From: an uncultured Flavobacteriales bacterium
Lineage (GTDB): Bacteria; Bacteroidota; Bacteroidia; Flavobacteriales; Schleiferiaceae
Reading direction: 5' to 3'
NCBI GenBank assembly: GCA_913055685.1
Contig: CAJXKC010000001.1
Coordinates: 1,302,001-1,366,000 of the forward strand
DNA: 64,000 nucleotides
The position numbers were made by a program, and so were the translations under genes. A model generated the notes under the pieces. That model had not been told where the DNA came from. It was given only the letters and a program-made list of their open reading frames with translations, and did no database searches. Below are positions 29,779 through 39,027 of the stretch, one piece after another (the first letter of the stretch is position 1; the number at the start of each line of letters is the position of its first letter).

Positions 29779-32444
29779 CCCTTAGCCTTATTCTCATAGG
29801 AACCCTTTACCTCGGCATCATCTTTGCCGCCGCTTGGTATTTTGAAAAACGCTTTTCTCAGGAGCGTTTTAAGCGTTGGATGCCCTATATCTACTCCCTG
29901 GCTCTTGCGGTATATTGCACGGCCTGGACTTTTTACGGTAGTATCGGTCGCGCCGCACAATCGGGTTTGGATTTCCTCCTAATTTATTTGGGACCGGCTC
30001 TCATGATGTTTCTCTGGCATCCCATGGCAAAGCGGCTTTTTCAAATAAAGCGCACTCAAGGGATTAGCTCCTTGGCCGATTTTCTCTCCGCTCGTTATGG
30101 CAAGGATCAAAACCTTGGTTTCTTGGTGGCCCTGCTCTCCCTGGTCGGCATTCTGCCCTACATTTCTTTACAGATAAAGGCCATCAGCGAAAGCTTTAGC
30201 ATTCTTAGTGGTCAGGGTGAAATTGGCGAATACCAGGTTTATAACGATCCGGCGCTCTACGTAAGCTTGATAATGTTTGTCTTTACCATTTTGTTTGGTA
30301 CCCGTTATGTGCAGAGTAATCGGCCTAAGGCCGGACTCATTGGTACCATCGCCTTCGAAAGCTTATTTAAATTAATCGCCTTTGTGGTGGTTGGGGCAAT
30401 TGGCTTGTCGCAATTCGCAGGAACGGAGGTTTTTAGTGAGGGTTTAAAAGACTTTGCCCTCAAGAAGCCAGAAATGGCGGGTGGCGATTGGTTTACTATA
30501 TTATTGATTTCGGCTTTTGCCTTTTTCTTATTACCGCGCCAGTTTCAAATGGGTGTGGTGGAGAATAATTCGGAAAAGAATTTAGCCAAGGCGACGTGGT
30601 TGTTCCCCCTTTACCTTTTGATAATCAACTTATTTGTACTGCCATTCGCGGTTATGGGAACTCAGGTTTTTCCCACTGCGGATAGCGATTTTTATCTACT
30701 GAGCTTAAGCATGAAGTACTCGGGTCCCGCGACGGCCAGTCTGGCTTTTTTAGGGGGACTCTCGGCGGCGAGTTCAATGATTATTGTGTCTACCCTTGCC
30801 CTAGGAAATATGCTTAGCACCTATGTATTGGTGCCGCGCTTGGCCTTAAAGAAAGACCGGCCCCTGAGTCGACGCATTTTAGGCTTACGTCGCTGGGCCA
30901 TTTTGCTCATCTTGGCATTAGCCTATGTTTATTACCACTTCTTTGCCGCTCAAAACTCTTTAGTTAGCATTGGCCTGGTTTCCTTCGTAGCTATGAGTCA
31001 GTTTGCCCCCGCTTTTTTAGGCGGACTATACTGGCGCGAGGCCAAGCGGAAAGCAGCTTTCTGGAGTATTCTTAGCGGATTTGTAATCTGGTTTTACTTT
31101 CTGGTTTTACCGCAAGTTGCGGCTTTCGCCGGATGGGATTTAATGCAATGGGGAATACTAAATCCAGAGGCCTTAGCGGCTACTTTTGGTTTGTCCTTAT
31201 TGAGCGCGGCTACCTTGCTAAGTCTAAGTCTAAACACCATCGTATTTGTGCTGATTTCCTTGGAAAGCTCGGCTAGCTTAGAAGAAGCAAATCAGGCCAC
31301 CTTGTTTGTATCTGCACCCTCTGTTTCCGCAAACGGACTTAGCGAAGGATTGTACCGCGGATCGGCCCCTTTTCCAGATATCCGCAGTCTTTTGCAAAAC
31401 TTTTTGGGAAGAGATAGAGCCGAAGAAGTTTTAGAGCGTTATGCCCGATTAAACAATATCGATTGGTCGACTTCCCCCACCGCCGATAATCGGGTGATTA
31501 GTTTTGCGGAGCGACTTTTATCGGAAGCGATAGGTCCGGCAAGTGCTAAGATTATGATCTCCTCGGTAGTGCAAAGGGAAGAATTATCCCGCGACGAGGT
31601 TTTGGGTATTTTAGAAGAGAGTCAGAAGGTATTACGTCTAAACCGCGAACTCAGCAAACGGGAAGAACAATTGCGCTTGGCCAGTGAAGAATTGCAGCAT
31701 AGCAATAGGCGCCTGCAGGAAATGACTGAGCTTAAGGATGAATTCCTGTATACCGTAACCCATGAGCTTCGCACCCCACTGGCTGCCATCCGCATGCAAG
31801 CCGAGTTATTACAGGACGAGCCCGAAATGCCAGCGGAAGACCGAGAGCGTTTTGTGAATAATATCGTGAGCGATTGCGAGCGTTTAAGTCGTTTGATTAG
31901 CAATGTTCTGGATCTCGAAAAATTTGAAAGTGGTAGTCAGAAGCTTTCCCTAAGCAAACTTTCCTTGGACGGCCTCATCCGCCAAAGCGTAGAGCAACTA
32001 GAGAACTTGGCCTTAAGCAATGGAGTGCATTTAAGTTGTGAGATTTCTGCCGCTCTAAAACCCACTTTCGCCGATGCCGACCGCATACAGCAGGTGCTTA
32101 CCAATCTAATTGGAAATGCCATAAAGTTTGCAAACCCCAAGCAAGGTAAGGTCTGGGTTACTGCTTATCAATTGGACGATGACTTAAAGGTGAATATTCA
32201 CGACAATGGCAAGGGTATTCCGGAAGCCGATCGGCAATTGATATTCGATAAGTTTTACCAGGTTCGGGATCAGACGCGCCGCAAGCCTAGTGGTAGCGGT
32301 CTAGGCTTAGCTATTTCAAAAAATATTATTGCCATGCATAAAGGCCGGATTTGGGTAGACGATGACTTTAAAGTCGGTGCGAAAATCTCCTTTACTCTGC
32401 CCATTTACAAAGGGGAAAGCAACCAAAAGAAAACAGAAGCATGA
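29775..32444 (+). CDS. Symporter-histidine kinase hybrid sensor (CbrA-like)
   Basis: The first 490 or so residues of this 889-residue protein are a sodium:solute symporter domain with about 13 helices (YCTAWTFYGSIGRAAQSGLDFLLIYLGPALM, AFFLLPRQFQMGVVENNSEKN). A cytoplasmic linker and coiled coil lead to HisKA (ELKDEFLYTVTHELRTPLAAIRMQAELL, phospho-His in THELRTP) and HATPase_c (NLIGNAIKFA N-box, DNGKGI G1, GSGLGLAI G2). It should sense, and perhaps move, a small carboxylate and phosphorylate the next gene product. Four-nucleotide overlaps on both sides show tight coupling. Confidence 0.93.
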   Translation: MTLSLILIGTLYLGIIFAAAWYFEKRFSQERFKRWMPYIYSLALAVYCTAWTFYGSIGRAAQSGLDFLLIYLGPALMMFLWHPMAKRLFQIKRTQGISSLADFLSARYGKDQNLGFLVALLSLVGILPYISLQIKAISESFSILSGQGEIGEYQVYNDPALYVSLIMFVFTILFGTRYVQSNRPKAGLIGTIAFESLFKLIAFVVVGAIGLSQFAGTEVFSEGLKDFALKKPEMAGGDWFTILLISAFAFFLLPRQFQMGVVENNSEKNLAKATWLFPLYLLIINLFVLPFAVMGTQVFPTADSDFYLLSLSMKYSGPATASLAFLGGLSAASSMIIVSTLALGNMLSTYVLVPRLALKKDRPLSRRILGLRRWAILLILALAYVYYHFFAAQNSLVSIGLVSFVAMSQFAPAFLGGLYWREAKRKAAFWSILSGFVIWFYFLVLPQVAAFAGWDLMQWGILNPEALAATFGLSLLSAATLLSLSLNTIVFVLISLESSASLEEANQATLFVSAPSVSANGLSEGLYRGSAPFPDIRSLLQNFLGRDRAEEVLERYARLNNIDWSTSPTADNRVISFAERLLSEAIGPASAKIMISSVVQREELSRDEVLGILEESQKVLRLNRELSKREEQLRLASEELQHSNRRLQEMTELKDEFLYTVTHELRTPLAAIRMQAELLQDEPEMPAEDRERFVNNIVSDCERLSRLISNVLDLEKFESGSQKLSLSKLSLDGLIRQSVEQLENLALSNGVHLSCEISAALKPTFADADRIQQVLTNLIGNAIKFANPKQGKVWVTAYQLDDDLKVNIHDNGKGIPEADRQLIFDKFYQVRDQTRRKPSGSGLGLAISKNIIAMHKGRIWVDDDFKVGAKISFTLPIYKGESNQKKTEA

Positions 32445-32803
32445 AAACGAAAATACTAATCGTAGACGATGAGATTAACATCTTAATGTCGCTCGAATAC
32501 CTTCTCAAAAGAAAAGGCTATGAGGTTTATATCGCACGTAATGGGAGTGAGGCAAAAGCTTTAGCGGATCAACACTCCCCAGATTTAGTTCTGCTCGATA
32601 TAATGATGCCGGATGTGGATGGCTATGCGGTTTGCGATTATCTAAAGGCCAAGGAAAATGCGCCTAAGGTGATTTTTCTAACCGCAAAAAGTAAGAAGGA
32701 CGACATTCAGAAAGGCTACGACCATGGGGCCGATCTATATTTAATAAAACCCTTTGCTAATAAAGACCTATTGGCGGAGATTAAATCATTAATTCAATCA
32801 TGA
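32441..32803 (+). CDS. Receiver-only response regulator
   Basis: At 120 residues it is a single CheY-type domain: the acidic pair in ILIVDDE, phospho-acceptor Asp in LVLLDIMMPDVDGY, Thr in VIFLTAKS and Lys in LIKPFANK. There is no DNA-binding or enzymatic domain before the stop, which overlaps the next start by 4 nt. It is the obvious partner of the upstream hybrid kinase, but its output must be protein-protein contact or phosphorelay. No frameshifted effector domain is seen downstream because the prpE-like gene begins immediately. Confidence 0.92.
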   Translation: MKTKILIVDDEINILMSLEYLLKRKGYEVYIARNGSEAKALADQHSPDLVLLDIMMPDVDGYAVCDYLKAKENAPKVIFLTAKSKKDDIQKGYDHGADLYLIKPFANKDLLAEIKSLIQS

Positions 32804-34692
32804 GCTATCAAGAAGAATACGAAAGAAGCCTGCAAGACCCCGCGGGATTCTGGGCCGAGCAGGCCCAAAGAATCGATTGGTTTCGCCCAGCCGATGAGGT
32901 TTTAAGCACCGATGAGCATGGCTTGTACCGTTGGTTTAAAGGAGCCATGACCAATACTTGTTATTTGGCGCTAGATTACCATGTAGAAAATGGTCGTGGT
33001 GATCAGGTAGCCTTGTACTACGATTCGCCGGTAACCCAGTCTAAAAAAGCCTATAGCTATCGTCAAATGCGGGATGAGGTGGCGAAGATTGCGGGTGGCT
33101 TAAAGCGCTTGGGGGTGTCCAAGGGAGATCGCGTTATTATCTATATGCCCATGATTCCCCAGGCGGTGATGACCATGCTAGCCTGTGCCCGATTGGGAGC
33201 AGTGCACTCCGTAGTTTTTGGCGGTTTTGCTCCGCATGAATTGGCCATTCGAATCGACGATGCCAAGCCGAAGTTAATCGTTACGGCCAGTTCTGGCATC
33301 GAGGTAGACCGTATTATTCCCTATAAGCCTATGGTGGATAAGGCGATGGAGCTAGCAGCATACAAGCCGGAGAAGGTGGTTATCTATCAGCGAAAGCTGG
33401 GTGCTCTAGTACCGGCAAAAGATTATGATATCGATTTCGATCAAATGCTAAGCGAGGCTGAAACGGTAGGTTGTACCCCGGTATATGCTACCGATCCGCT
33501 GTACATACTTTATACCAGTGGTACCACCGGAAAGCCTAAAGGAGTGGTGCGTGATAACGGAGGTCACGCGGTAGCCTTACGCTACAGTATGGAAAAAATA
33601 TACGGCATTAAGCCAGGGGATGTGTATTGGGCGGCTTCTGATATTGGCTGGGTGGTCGGACACTCTTATATCGTTTATGCACCCTTATTAACAGGGGCTT
33701 CTACCGTTCTCTTCGAAGGGAAACCGATTCGTACCCCCGATGCCTCCACTTTTTGGCGCATCATTGCCGAGTATAAAGTTAAGGTGATGTTTACCGCACC
33801 AACAGCGATTCGGGCAATCCGTAAAGAGGATCCTCAAGGTGACTTCATAAAGCAATATGATCTGTCTTCATTGAAATATCAGTTTTTAGCTGGTGAACGT
33901 TGTGATGTGGCCACCTTAGGCTGGGCCGAAAAGCAATTAGGAGTTCCTGTTATTGATCACTGGTGGCAAACCGAAAGTGGTTGGCCTATGCTCGCGAACT
34001 TCCCAGGCATAGAATTAATGGAAGTGAAACCGGGCTCCGTGACTAAACCTGTAGCGGGTTATGACTTGCAGATTTTAAATGAGGCAGGCGAAGCTGCGGC
34101 TCCTAATGAAGAAGGCTATGTGGCCGTGAAATTACCTCTGCCTCCAGGCTGCTTGCCCAGTTTATGGCAAAATCCTCTCGGCTTCAAGGATTCATACCTC
34201 GAGCGTTTCCCGGGATATTATTTCAGCGGAGATGGCGGCTTTAAGGACGAGCAGGGTTTTACCTACATCACCGGAAGAGTAGACGACATTATTAATGTTG
34301 CCGGGCACCGCCTTTCAACCGTGGAAATGGAAGAGGTCGTGGCGGCCCATCCGGCAGTAGCCGAATGTGCGGTAATTGGAGTAAATGACGACTTAAAAGG
34401 TCAGATTCCCATGGCCTTAGTGGTTACTTCGGTGCAGCAAATTGATTACCAAGATTTAAGTACGGAGATTGTAGCGGCTGTCCGCAGCGAGATTGGCGCA
34501 GTTGCCGCCCTTAAAAAGGTCTTAGTGGTAGGCCGATTACCCAAAACCCGCTCCGGGAAAATTCTGCGTAAATTATTGCGGGCCATTGCCAACCAAGAGG
34601 AAATCCGAATTCCGTCCACCATCGATGACCCGGCGATTGTGCAGGAAATTACCGATATTATTCACCCTAATTTGAAACAGATAAACCTATAG
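32800..34692 (+). CDS. prpE: Propionyl-/acetyl-CoA synthetase (PrpE/ACSS3-like)
   Basis: The 630-residue ANL-family ligase activates a short-chain acid through an acyl-AMP. Motifs: YTSGTTGKPKGVVRDNGG (P-loop), DHWWQTESGWP, YYFSGDGG, ITGRVDDIINVAGHRLS (hinge) and KTRSGKILRK with the acetylatable Lys. The VVRDNGG and AGHRLSTVEMEE sequences favour the propionate-preferring PrpE/ACSS3 branch over AcsA. It is coupled to the response regulator by ATGA overlap, so sensor and enzyme are made together. Exact chain-length preference cannot be read from sequence. Confidence 0.88.
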   Translation: MSYQEEYERSLQDPAGFWAEQAQRIDWFRPADEVLSTDEHGLYRWFKGAMTNTCYLALDYHVENGRGDQVALYYDSPVTQSKKAYSYRQMRDEVAKIAGGLKRLGVSKGDRVIIYMPMIPQAVMTMLACARLGAVHSVVFGGFAPHELAIRIDDAKPKLIVTASSGIEVDRIIPYKPMVDKAMELAAYKPEKVVIYQRKLGALVPAKDYDIDFDQMLSEAETVGCTPVYATDPLYILYTSGTTGKPKGVVRDNGGHAVALRYSMEKIYGIKPGDVYWAASDIGWVVGHSYIVYAPLLTGASTVLFEGKPIRTPDASTFWRIIAEYKVKVMFTAPTAIRAIRKEDPQGDFIKQYDLSSLKYQFLAGERCDVATLGWAEKQLGVPVIDHWWQTESGWPMLANFPGIELMEVKPGSVTKPVAGYDLQILNEAGEAAAPNEEGYVAVKLPLPPGCLPSLWQNPLGFKDSYLERFPGYYFSGDGGFKDEQGFTYITGRVDDIINVAGHRLSTVEMEEVVAAHPAVAECAVIGVNDDLKGQIPMALVVTSVQQIDYQDLSTEIVAAVRSEIGAVAALKKVLVVGRLPKTRSGKILRKLLRAIANQEEIRIPSTIDDPAIVQEITDIIHPNLKQINL

Positions 34693-34694
34693 AT

Positions 34695-36599
34695 ATGGAA
34701 GCAAAATTCCGCATCAGCTCTCCCGAGGAATATCAAGAGCAATACCAATTAAGTACCGAACAACCCGAAAAGTTTTGGGCGCAGATCGCCGAGAATTATC
34801 AGTGGATGAAGCTTTGGGATAAAACCGTGGAATGGGAATTTGATACTCCCGATGTGAAGTGGTTTACTAATGCCAAGCTAAATATTACCGAGAACTGTTT
34901 AGACCGTCATCTCGAAAAACGGGGCAATAAATTGGCTCTCATTTGGGAGCCAAATGATCCCAAGGAGCGCTTTGTGCGTATGACTTACCGCGAGTTGCAC
35001 GAAGAGGTTTGTAAAACCGCCAATGTGCTTAAAAAACACGGGGTAGCTAAAGGGGATCGAGTGGCGATTTATATGCCTATGATTCCGGAGCTCACCATCA
35101 CCGTTTTAGCCTGCGCTCGCATTGGAGCCGTGCATTCGGTGGTTTTCGCCGGTTTTTCGGCTCATGCCTTAGCCGATCGAATCAACGATGCTTCCTGTAA
35201 AATGGTGGTTACTGCCGATGGTATGTACCGCGGTGCCAAAGAAATCCCATGTAAAGCAGTAGTCGATGAAGCTTTGAAGTCTTGTGATTCGGTCGAAAAA
35301 GTCTTGGTAGCGGAGCGTACCCGTTGGAATGTAAATATGCAAGCGGGACGTGACTATTGGTTGCATGAAGAATTGCTAGGAGCCGATCGCGTTTGCGAGG
35401 CGGAGCCCATGGATAGTGAAGATATGCTCTTTATTCTGTACACCTCTGGCAGTACCGGCAAGCCCAAAGGAGTGGTTCATACTTGTGGGGGCTATATGGT
35501 CTATGCTGGATATAGTTTTGCCAATGTCTTCCAATACGATGAAAGTGATGTTTATTGGTGTACGGCAGATATTGGTTGGATTACGGGTCACTCTTATATC
35601 GTCTACGGCCCGCTTTTAAATGGGGCAACTACAGTGATGTTTGAAGGCGTTCCTACTTATCCAGATCCGGGTCGTTTTTGGCAGGTTTGTGATAAGCATG
35701 GGGTTAATCAGTTTTATACTGCTCCTACTGCCATTCGTGCTCTAATGGCTCACGGCGAAGACCATGTTCTTAGTTATGGCCTTTATTCCCTAAAAGTACT
35801 GGGAACGGTGGGAGAACCTATTAATGAGGAAGCTTGGGAATGGTATCATATTCACGTGGGTAAAGAACGCTGCCCGATTGTAGATACTTGGTGGCAAACC
35901 GAAACCGGCGGAATCATGATTTCAGGATTGGGTAATCATAGTCCGATGAAGCCCAGTCATGCAGGCTATCCCTTACCAGGTATTCAGCCGGTATTGTTAG
36001 ATCAAGAAGGCAAAATAATCGAAGGAAATGGCGAGGAAGGTTATTTGGCCATGCGTTTCCCTTGGCCTTCTATGCTGCGCACCACCTATGGTGATCATGA
36101 GCGCTGTAAGAACACCTATTTCTCGCATTACAATGGGTATTACTTTACCGGCGACGGTGCCCGTAGAGATGAAAAAGGGATGTACCGAATTATTGGTCGG
36201 GTCGACGATGTGATTAATGTAAGTGGTCACCGTTTTGGTACTGCCGAGATTGAAAATGCCATTAATGCCAATGATCATATTGTAGCTGAATCGGCGGTGG
36301 TGGGTTACCCTCACGATATTAAAGGTCAGGGTATCTACGCTTATGTTATTACCAAAGAACCACCGACCAATCCCGATAAGCTGCGAGCCGAGATCGTAGA
36401 AACGGTGGTAGAGGAGATCGGTAAAATTGCCAAGCCAGATAAGATTCAATTTGTGAGTGGCTTACCCAAAACCCGTTCGGGTAAAATTATGCGTAGAATT
36501 CTGCGGAAAATTGCTGAGGGTGACACTTCCAATTTAGGCGACACTTCTACTTTATTGGACCCGGATGTGGTCGATGAAATAAAGGCGGGTGCCTTATAA
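34695..36599 (+). CDS. acsA: Acetyl-CoA synthetase
   Basis: The 634-residue enzyme starts 2 nt after prpE. It shows AcsA hallmarks: ENCLDRHLEKRGNKLALIWEPND, YTSGSTGKPKGVVHTCGGYMVYA, VDTWWQTETGG (the Trp that closes the acetate pocket), GYYFTGDGARRDEKGMYRIIGRVDDVINVSGHRFGTAEIE and PKTRSGKIMRRILRKIA (regulatory Lys). It converts acetate, ATP and CoA to acetyl-CoA, feeding the same pool as fadA. Together with porin, symporter and kinase it forms an acetate/propionate scavenging module that ends in a terminator. Confidence 0.95.
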   Translation: MEAKFRISSPEEYQEQYQLSTEQPEKFWAQIAENYQWMKLWDKTVEWEFDTPDVKWFTNAKLNITENCLDRHLEKRGNKLALIWEPNDPKERFVRMTYRELHEEVCKTANVLKKHGVAKGDRVAIYMPMIPELTITVLACARIGAVHSVVFAGFSAHALADRINDASCKMVVTADGMYRGAKEIPCKAVVDEALKSCDSVEKVLVAERTRWNVNMQAGRDYWLHEELLGADRVCEAEPMDSEDMLFILYTSGSTGKPKGVVHTCGGYMVYAGYSFANVFQYDESDVYWCTADIGWITGHSYIVYGPLLNGATTVMFEGVPTYPDPGRFWQVCDKHGVNQFYTAPTAIRALMAHGEDHVLSYGLYSLKVLGTVGEPINEEAWEWYHIHVGKERCPIVDTWWQTETGGIMISGLGNHSPMKPSHAGYPLPGIQPVLLDQEGKIIEGNGEEGYLAMRFPWPSMLRTTYGDHERCKNTYFSHYNGYYFTGDGARRDEKGMYRIIGRVDDVINVSGHRFGTAEIENAINANDHIVAESAVVGYPHDIKGQGIYAYVITKEPPTNPDKLRAEIVETVVEEIGKIAKPDKIQFVSGLPKTRSGKIMRRILRKIAEGDTSNLGDTSTLLDPDVVDEIKAGAL

Positions 36600-36605
36600 T
36601 AATTG

Positions 36606-36636
36606 AAAGTGACCTTCGGGTCACTTTTTTTGTTTT
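36606..36636 (+). terminator. Rho-independent terminator after acsA
   Basis: AAAGTGACC-TTCG-GGTCACTTT is a perfect 9-bp stem with a stable TTCG tetraloop followed by TTTTTGTTTT. Confidence 0.93.
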
Positions 36637-36736
36637 GGGGCCTCACCAATCGATATTTTAGTCGTTATCCTAAGGGGCGAATCCTATTGTGTCTTAAGGC
36701 ACTAAAAACCTTTTAATTATGCCCTAAGTTTGATTT

Positions 36737-37102
36737 ATGCAATTTTTAAGGACCATCTTACTAATTCTGGCGGTACTGGCTTCGAGCTGGTACAACAGTC
36801 TGGTATTGGCCTTATTTGAGACTCAGCAGAGCTACTTTGCTTCTGAGCTCTGTGAACAGAAGGAAGTGGAGGGTAATACCTGCCAAGGTAGCTGTCAGCT
36901 GCGAGCCTTATTGCAAACTAAGGAAGAACCCGAAGCGCCCTTTGCGCCAAATTTCACAGAAGAAATAAGCTTTTTGCTTTTCGACGAGGGGAATCTTAAA
37001 CAGCCTTTCCCGTTCACATCTCAGCCTTTATTAAAGTTCCCAGCTCCAGAAGTGTTCTTGGCAGAGGGAATGAAGAGATTGGTATGGCGACCGCCATGTT
37101 AA
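36737..37102 (+). CDS. Small exported Cys-containing protein upstream of mbnP
   Basis: The 121-residue protein has an N-terminal hydrophobic segment (LRTILLILAVLASSWYNSLVLALFE) followed by a short Cys cluster (SELCEQKEVEGNTCQGSCQLRALLQ). The C-CxxxC pattern resembles small periplasmic proteins that accompany copper genes in Bacteroidota (NxCxGxCxLxK-like). A TAAGTTTG box lies only 4 nt before the ATG, which could make the transcript nearly leaderless. It lies 46 nt upstream of mbnP on the same strand. A metal-related role is inference; no named family is assigned. Confidence 0.65.
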   Translation: MQFLRTILLILAVLASSWYNSLVLALFETQQSYFASELCEQKEVEGNTCQGSCQLRALLQTKEEPEAPFAPNFTEEISFLLFDEGNLKQPFPFTSQPLLKFPAPEVFLAEGMKRLVWRPPC

Positions 37103-37148
37103 TGACAATAAATCTTTACGTCATTAACAATCTCTAAATAAAAAAACC

Positions 37149-37937
37149 ATGAAAAATTATAAATGGGCTCTTGCCCTAAGCGCACTGGTAGCAGTGTCTG
37201 CTTGTAAAAAAGATGATGATACTACGGTAGAACCTGATCCAAACGCCGATAAGGTAGCAGTAGTTTTAAATTACGATTTCAATTTTGGCGCCGATGACTT
37301 TGTCTTGGACCAAGAGTATACTTTAGATAGTGGAGGAGTGGTGAAATTCTCCCTCGCCACTTATTATTTGGCACAACCAGTGATCATGGATGATGCCGGG
37401 AATAGCAGTCCCTTAAGTCCCGAATATCTTATAGTACGCCCAAACAATACCAGTAGCGATCTAGGATATATTGATCCAGGTCACGCTCACATGTTTAATG
37501 TAAGCATTGGTGTAGATGAAGCCACCAATACAGAGAATGGTGCTAATGGTCGTCAGCCGACCGATTTTACCGATTCCGATCATCCTTTGGCCCCCCAACC
37601 AGAAGGAATGTATTGGTCTTGGGCCAGCGGCTACATCTTTGTTAAGATAGAAGGGGAAGTCGATTACGAAGGAGACGGAACTTTTGATAATGTCTTCAAA
37701 TATCACCTAGGAACCAATCCTTTCCGAAAAGATCGCAGCACAGTCCTTAATCTTAATTTGGAAAAAGCTCAGACGCTTCAGCTCACCATGCATATCGATT
37801 ACGAGAAGTTCTTGGAAGACGTAAATATGCGCACCGAGATTCTGACGATGTCTATGGGCGATCAGAGGCCTCTAGCCGAAAAGATGATGAATAAGTTCGA
37901 CGCCGCGGTAAGCTTTAGCCATGGCATTCTGGACTAG
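37149..37937 (+). CDS. mbnP: MbnP-family copper-associated lipoprotein
   Basis: The 262-residue protein has a lipobox (ALVAVSACKK), then the MbnP domain: VAVVLNYDFNFGADDFVLDQEYTLDSGGVVKFSLATYYLAQPVIMDD, GHAHMFNVSIGVDEATN, PQPEGMYWSWASGYIFVKIEGE and the late MHIDYEKF. In characterised systems MbnP binds copper and a conserved Trp is converted to kynurenine by MbnH; the Trp pair in MYWSWASGY is a candidate site. The MbnH homologue overlaps the 3' end by 17 nt. It is probably outer-membrane or periplasmic. Confidence 0.92.
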   Translation: MKNYKWALALSALVAVSACKKDDDTTVEPDPNADKVAVVLNYDFNFGADDFVLDQEYTLDSGGVVKFSLATYYLAQPVIMDDAGNSSPLSPEYLIVRPNNTSSDLGYIDPGHAHMFNVSIGVDEATNTENGANGRQPTDFTDSDHPLAPQPEGMYWSWASGYIFVKIEGEVDYEGDGTFDNVFKYHLGTNPFRKDRSTVLNLNLEKAQTLQLTMHIDYEKFLEDVNMRTEILTMSMGDQRPLAEKMMNKFDAAVSFSHGILD

Positions 37938-39000
37938 TAAAATAGTAGGATGGAAAACCAAGTTTGCCCGCTTGCTTTTTGTGAGCGGCTTACTTGGTTT
38001 TTTACTTTTTTCGGGCTGTGCTAAGGAAAAAGTTCAAGAAGATAAATATGCTTTTCGAGAGAGCCCAGTACAAATTACCATTCCGCATTTTCCAGCTTAT
38101 TCCTTAGAAGCCGGCCATGAACTTAGTGCCGAAAAAATCGCCGTGGGTAAAAAGTTATTTTTTGATCCTATTATTAGTCGTAATAGGGATATTTCCTGCG
38201 CTTCTTGTCATTTGCCGCATCTGGCCTTTAGCGATGGCTTAGCTACTTCGGTGGGAACCGAAGGCAGAGTGCATAATCGGAATTCGCCCACCTTATTCAA
38301 TGTGCTATGGCAGCCTTATTTATTTATGGACGGGGGGAACCCGACCTTGGAGTCGCAAGTAGTTGGACCCATAGAGGAGCATCGTGAAATGGACTTACCT
38401 TTTACCGAGGCAATTGCGCGGGTGGCGGCCAATGAGACCTATCAAAACTTATTTAAGTGGGCTTTTAATGATGATGTTAATCCCTTCACCTTTAGCCTGG
38501 CTCTGGCCAGTTACGAACGAAGTCTAGTTTCCTATAACAGTGCCTTTGATCGCTTTTATTACCACGGGGATAGCCTCGCCTTAAACGCTTCTGCTCAGCG
38601 AGGACTGGCATTATTTAAAAGTGCAGAATTGAAATGTGCCGATTGCCATCAATTACCTTTAACTACCGATTTTAGCTTCCAGAATAATGGACTGAAGGAA
38701 GTTTATTTAGATCCAGGTCGGGCTCGGGTGACCAATAATTTGGCGGAGCATGAGGGGCAGTTTAAGGTGGCTACTTTAAGGAACATTGCCCTTACCGCAC
38801 CTTATATGCACGATGGGAGTTTAGCTTCTCTGGAGGAGGTTATTGAGCATTATGCTTCAGGTGGATCCAATCACCCTCTAAAGAGTGATAAGATTAAAGG
38901 CTTTAGTATCAGCGCAAGCGAAAAAGCAGATTTGCTGGAATTTTTAAAGTCGCTAAACGATACCAGTTCTTACCGCCAGTTTGACTTTGATTTACCCTAA
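37921..39000 (+). CDS. mbnH: MbnH-like diheme cytochrome c peroxidase-family enzyme
   Basis: The 359-residue lipoprotein (FLLFSGCAKE lipobox, after a longer N-terminus) has two c-type heme motifs, ISCASCHLPH and LKCADCHQLP. Between and after them lie the CCP/MauG signature regions GRVHNRNSPTLFNVLWQPYLFMDGG, FKVATLRNIALTAPYMHDGSLASLEEVIEHY and the final SEKADLLEFLKSLND. MauG-like enzymes use a bis-Fe(IV) state to oxidise a protein partner; here the partner is the overlapping MbnP. Periplasmic location is expected. The adjacent, overlapping arrangement supports the MbnH reading over a generic peroxidase. Confidence 0.9.
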   Translation: MAFWTSKIVGWKTKFARLLFVSGLLGFLLFSGCAKEKVQEDKYAFRESPVQITIPHFPAYSLEAGHELSAEKIAVGKKLFFDPIISRNRDISCASCHLPHLAFSDGLATSVGTEGRVHNRNSPTLFNVLWQPYLFMDGGNPTLESQVVGPIEEHREMDLPFTEAIARVAANETYQNLFKWAFNDDVNPFTFSLALASYERSLVSYNSAFDRFYYHGDSLALNASAQRGLALFKSAELKCADCHQLPLTTDFSFQNNGLKEVYLDPGRARVTNNLAEHEGQFKVATLRNIALTAPYMHDGSLASLEEVIEHYASGGSNHPLKSDKIKGFSISASEKADLLEFLKSLNDTSSYRQFDFDLP

Positions 39001-39027
39001 GCTTTCGCAGAAAGGGAGATTCTTTTT

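Noticed and set aside
32441-32803. Truncated DNA-binding response regulator
   Set aside because: The stop is coupled to the next gene by ATGA overlap and the domain ends naturally after its last helix, so it is a genuine receiver-only protein.
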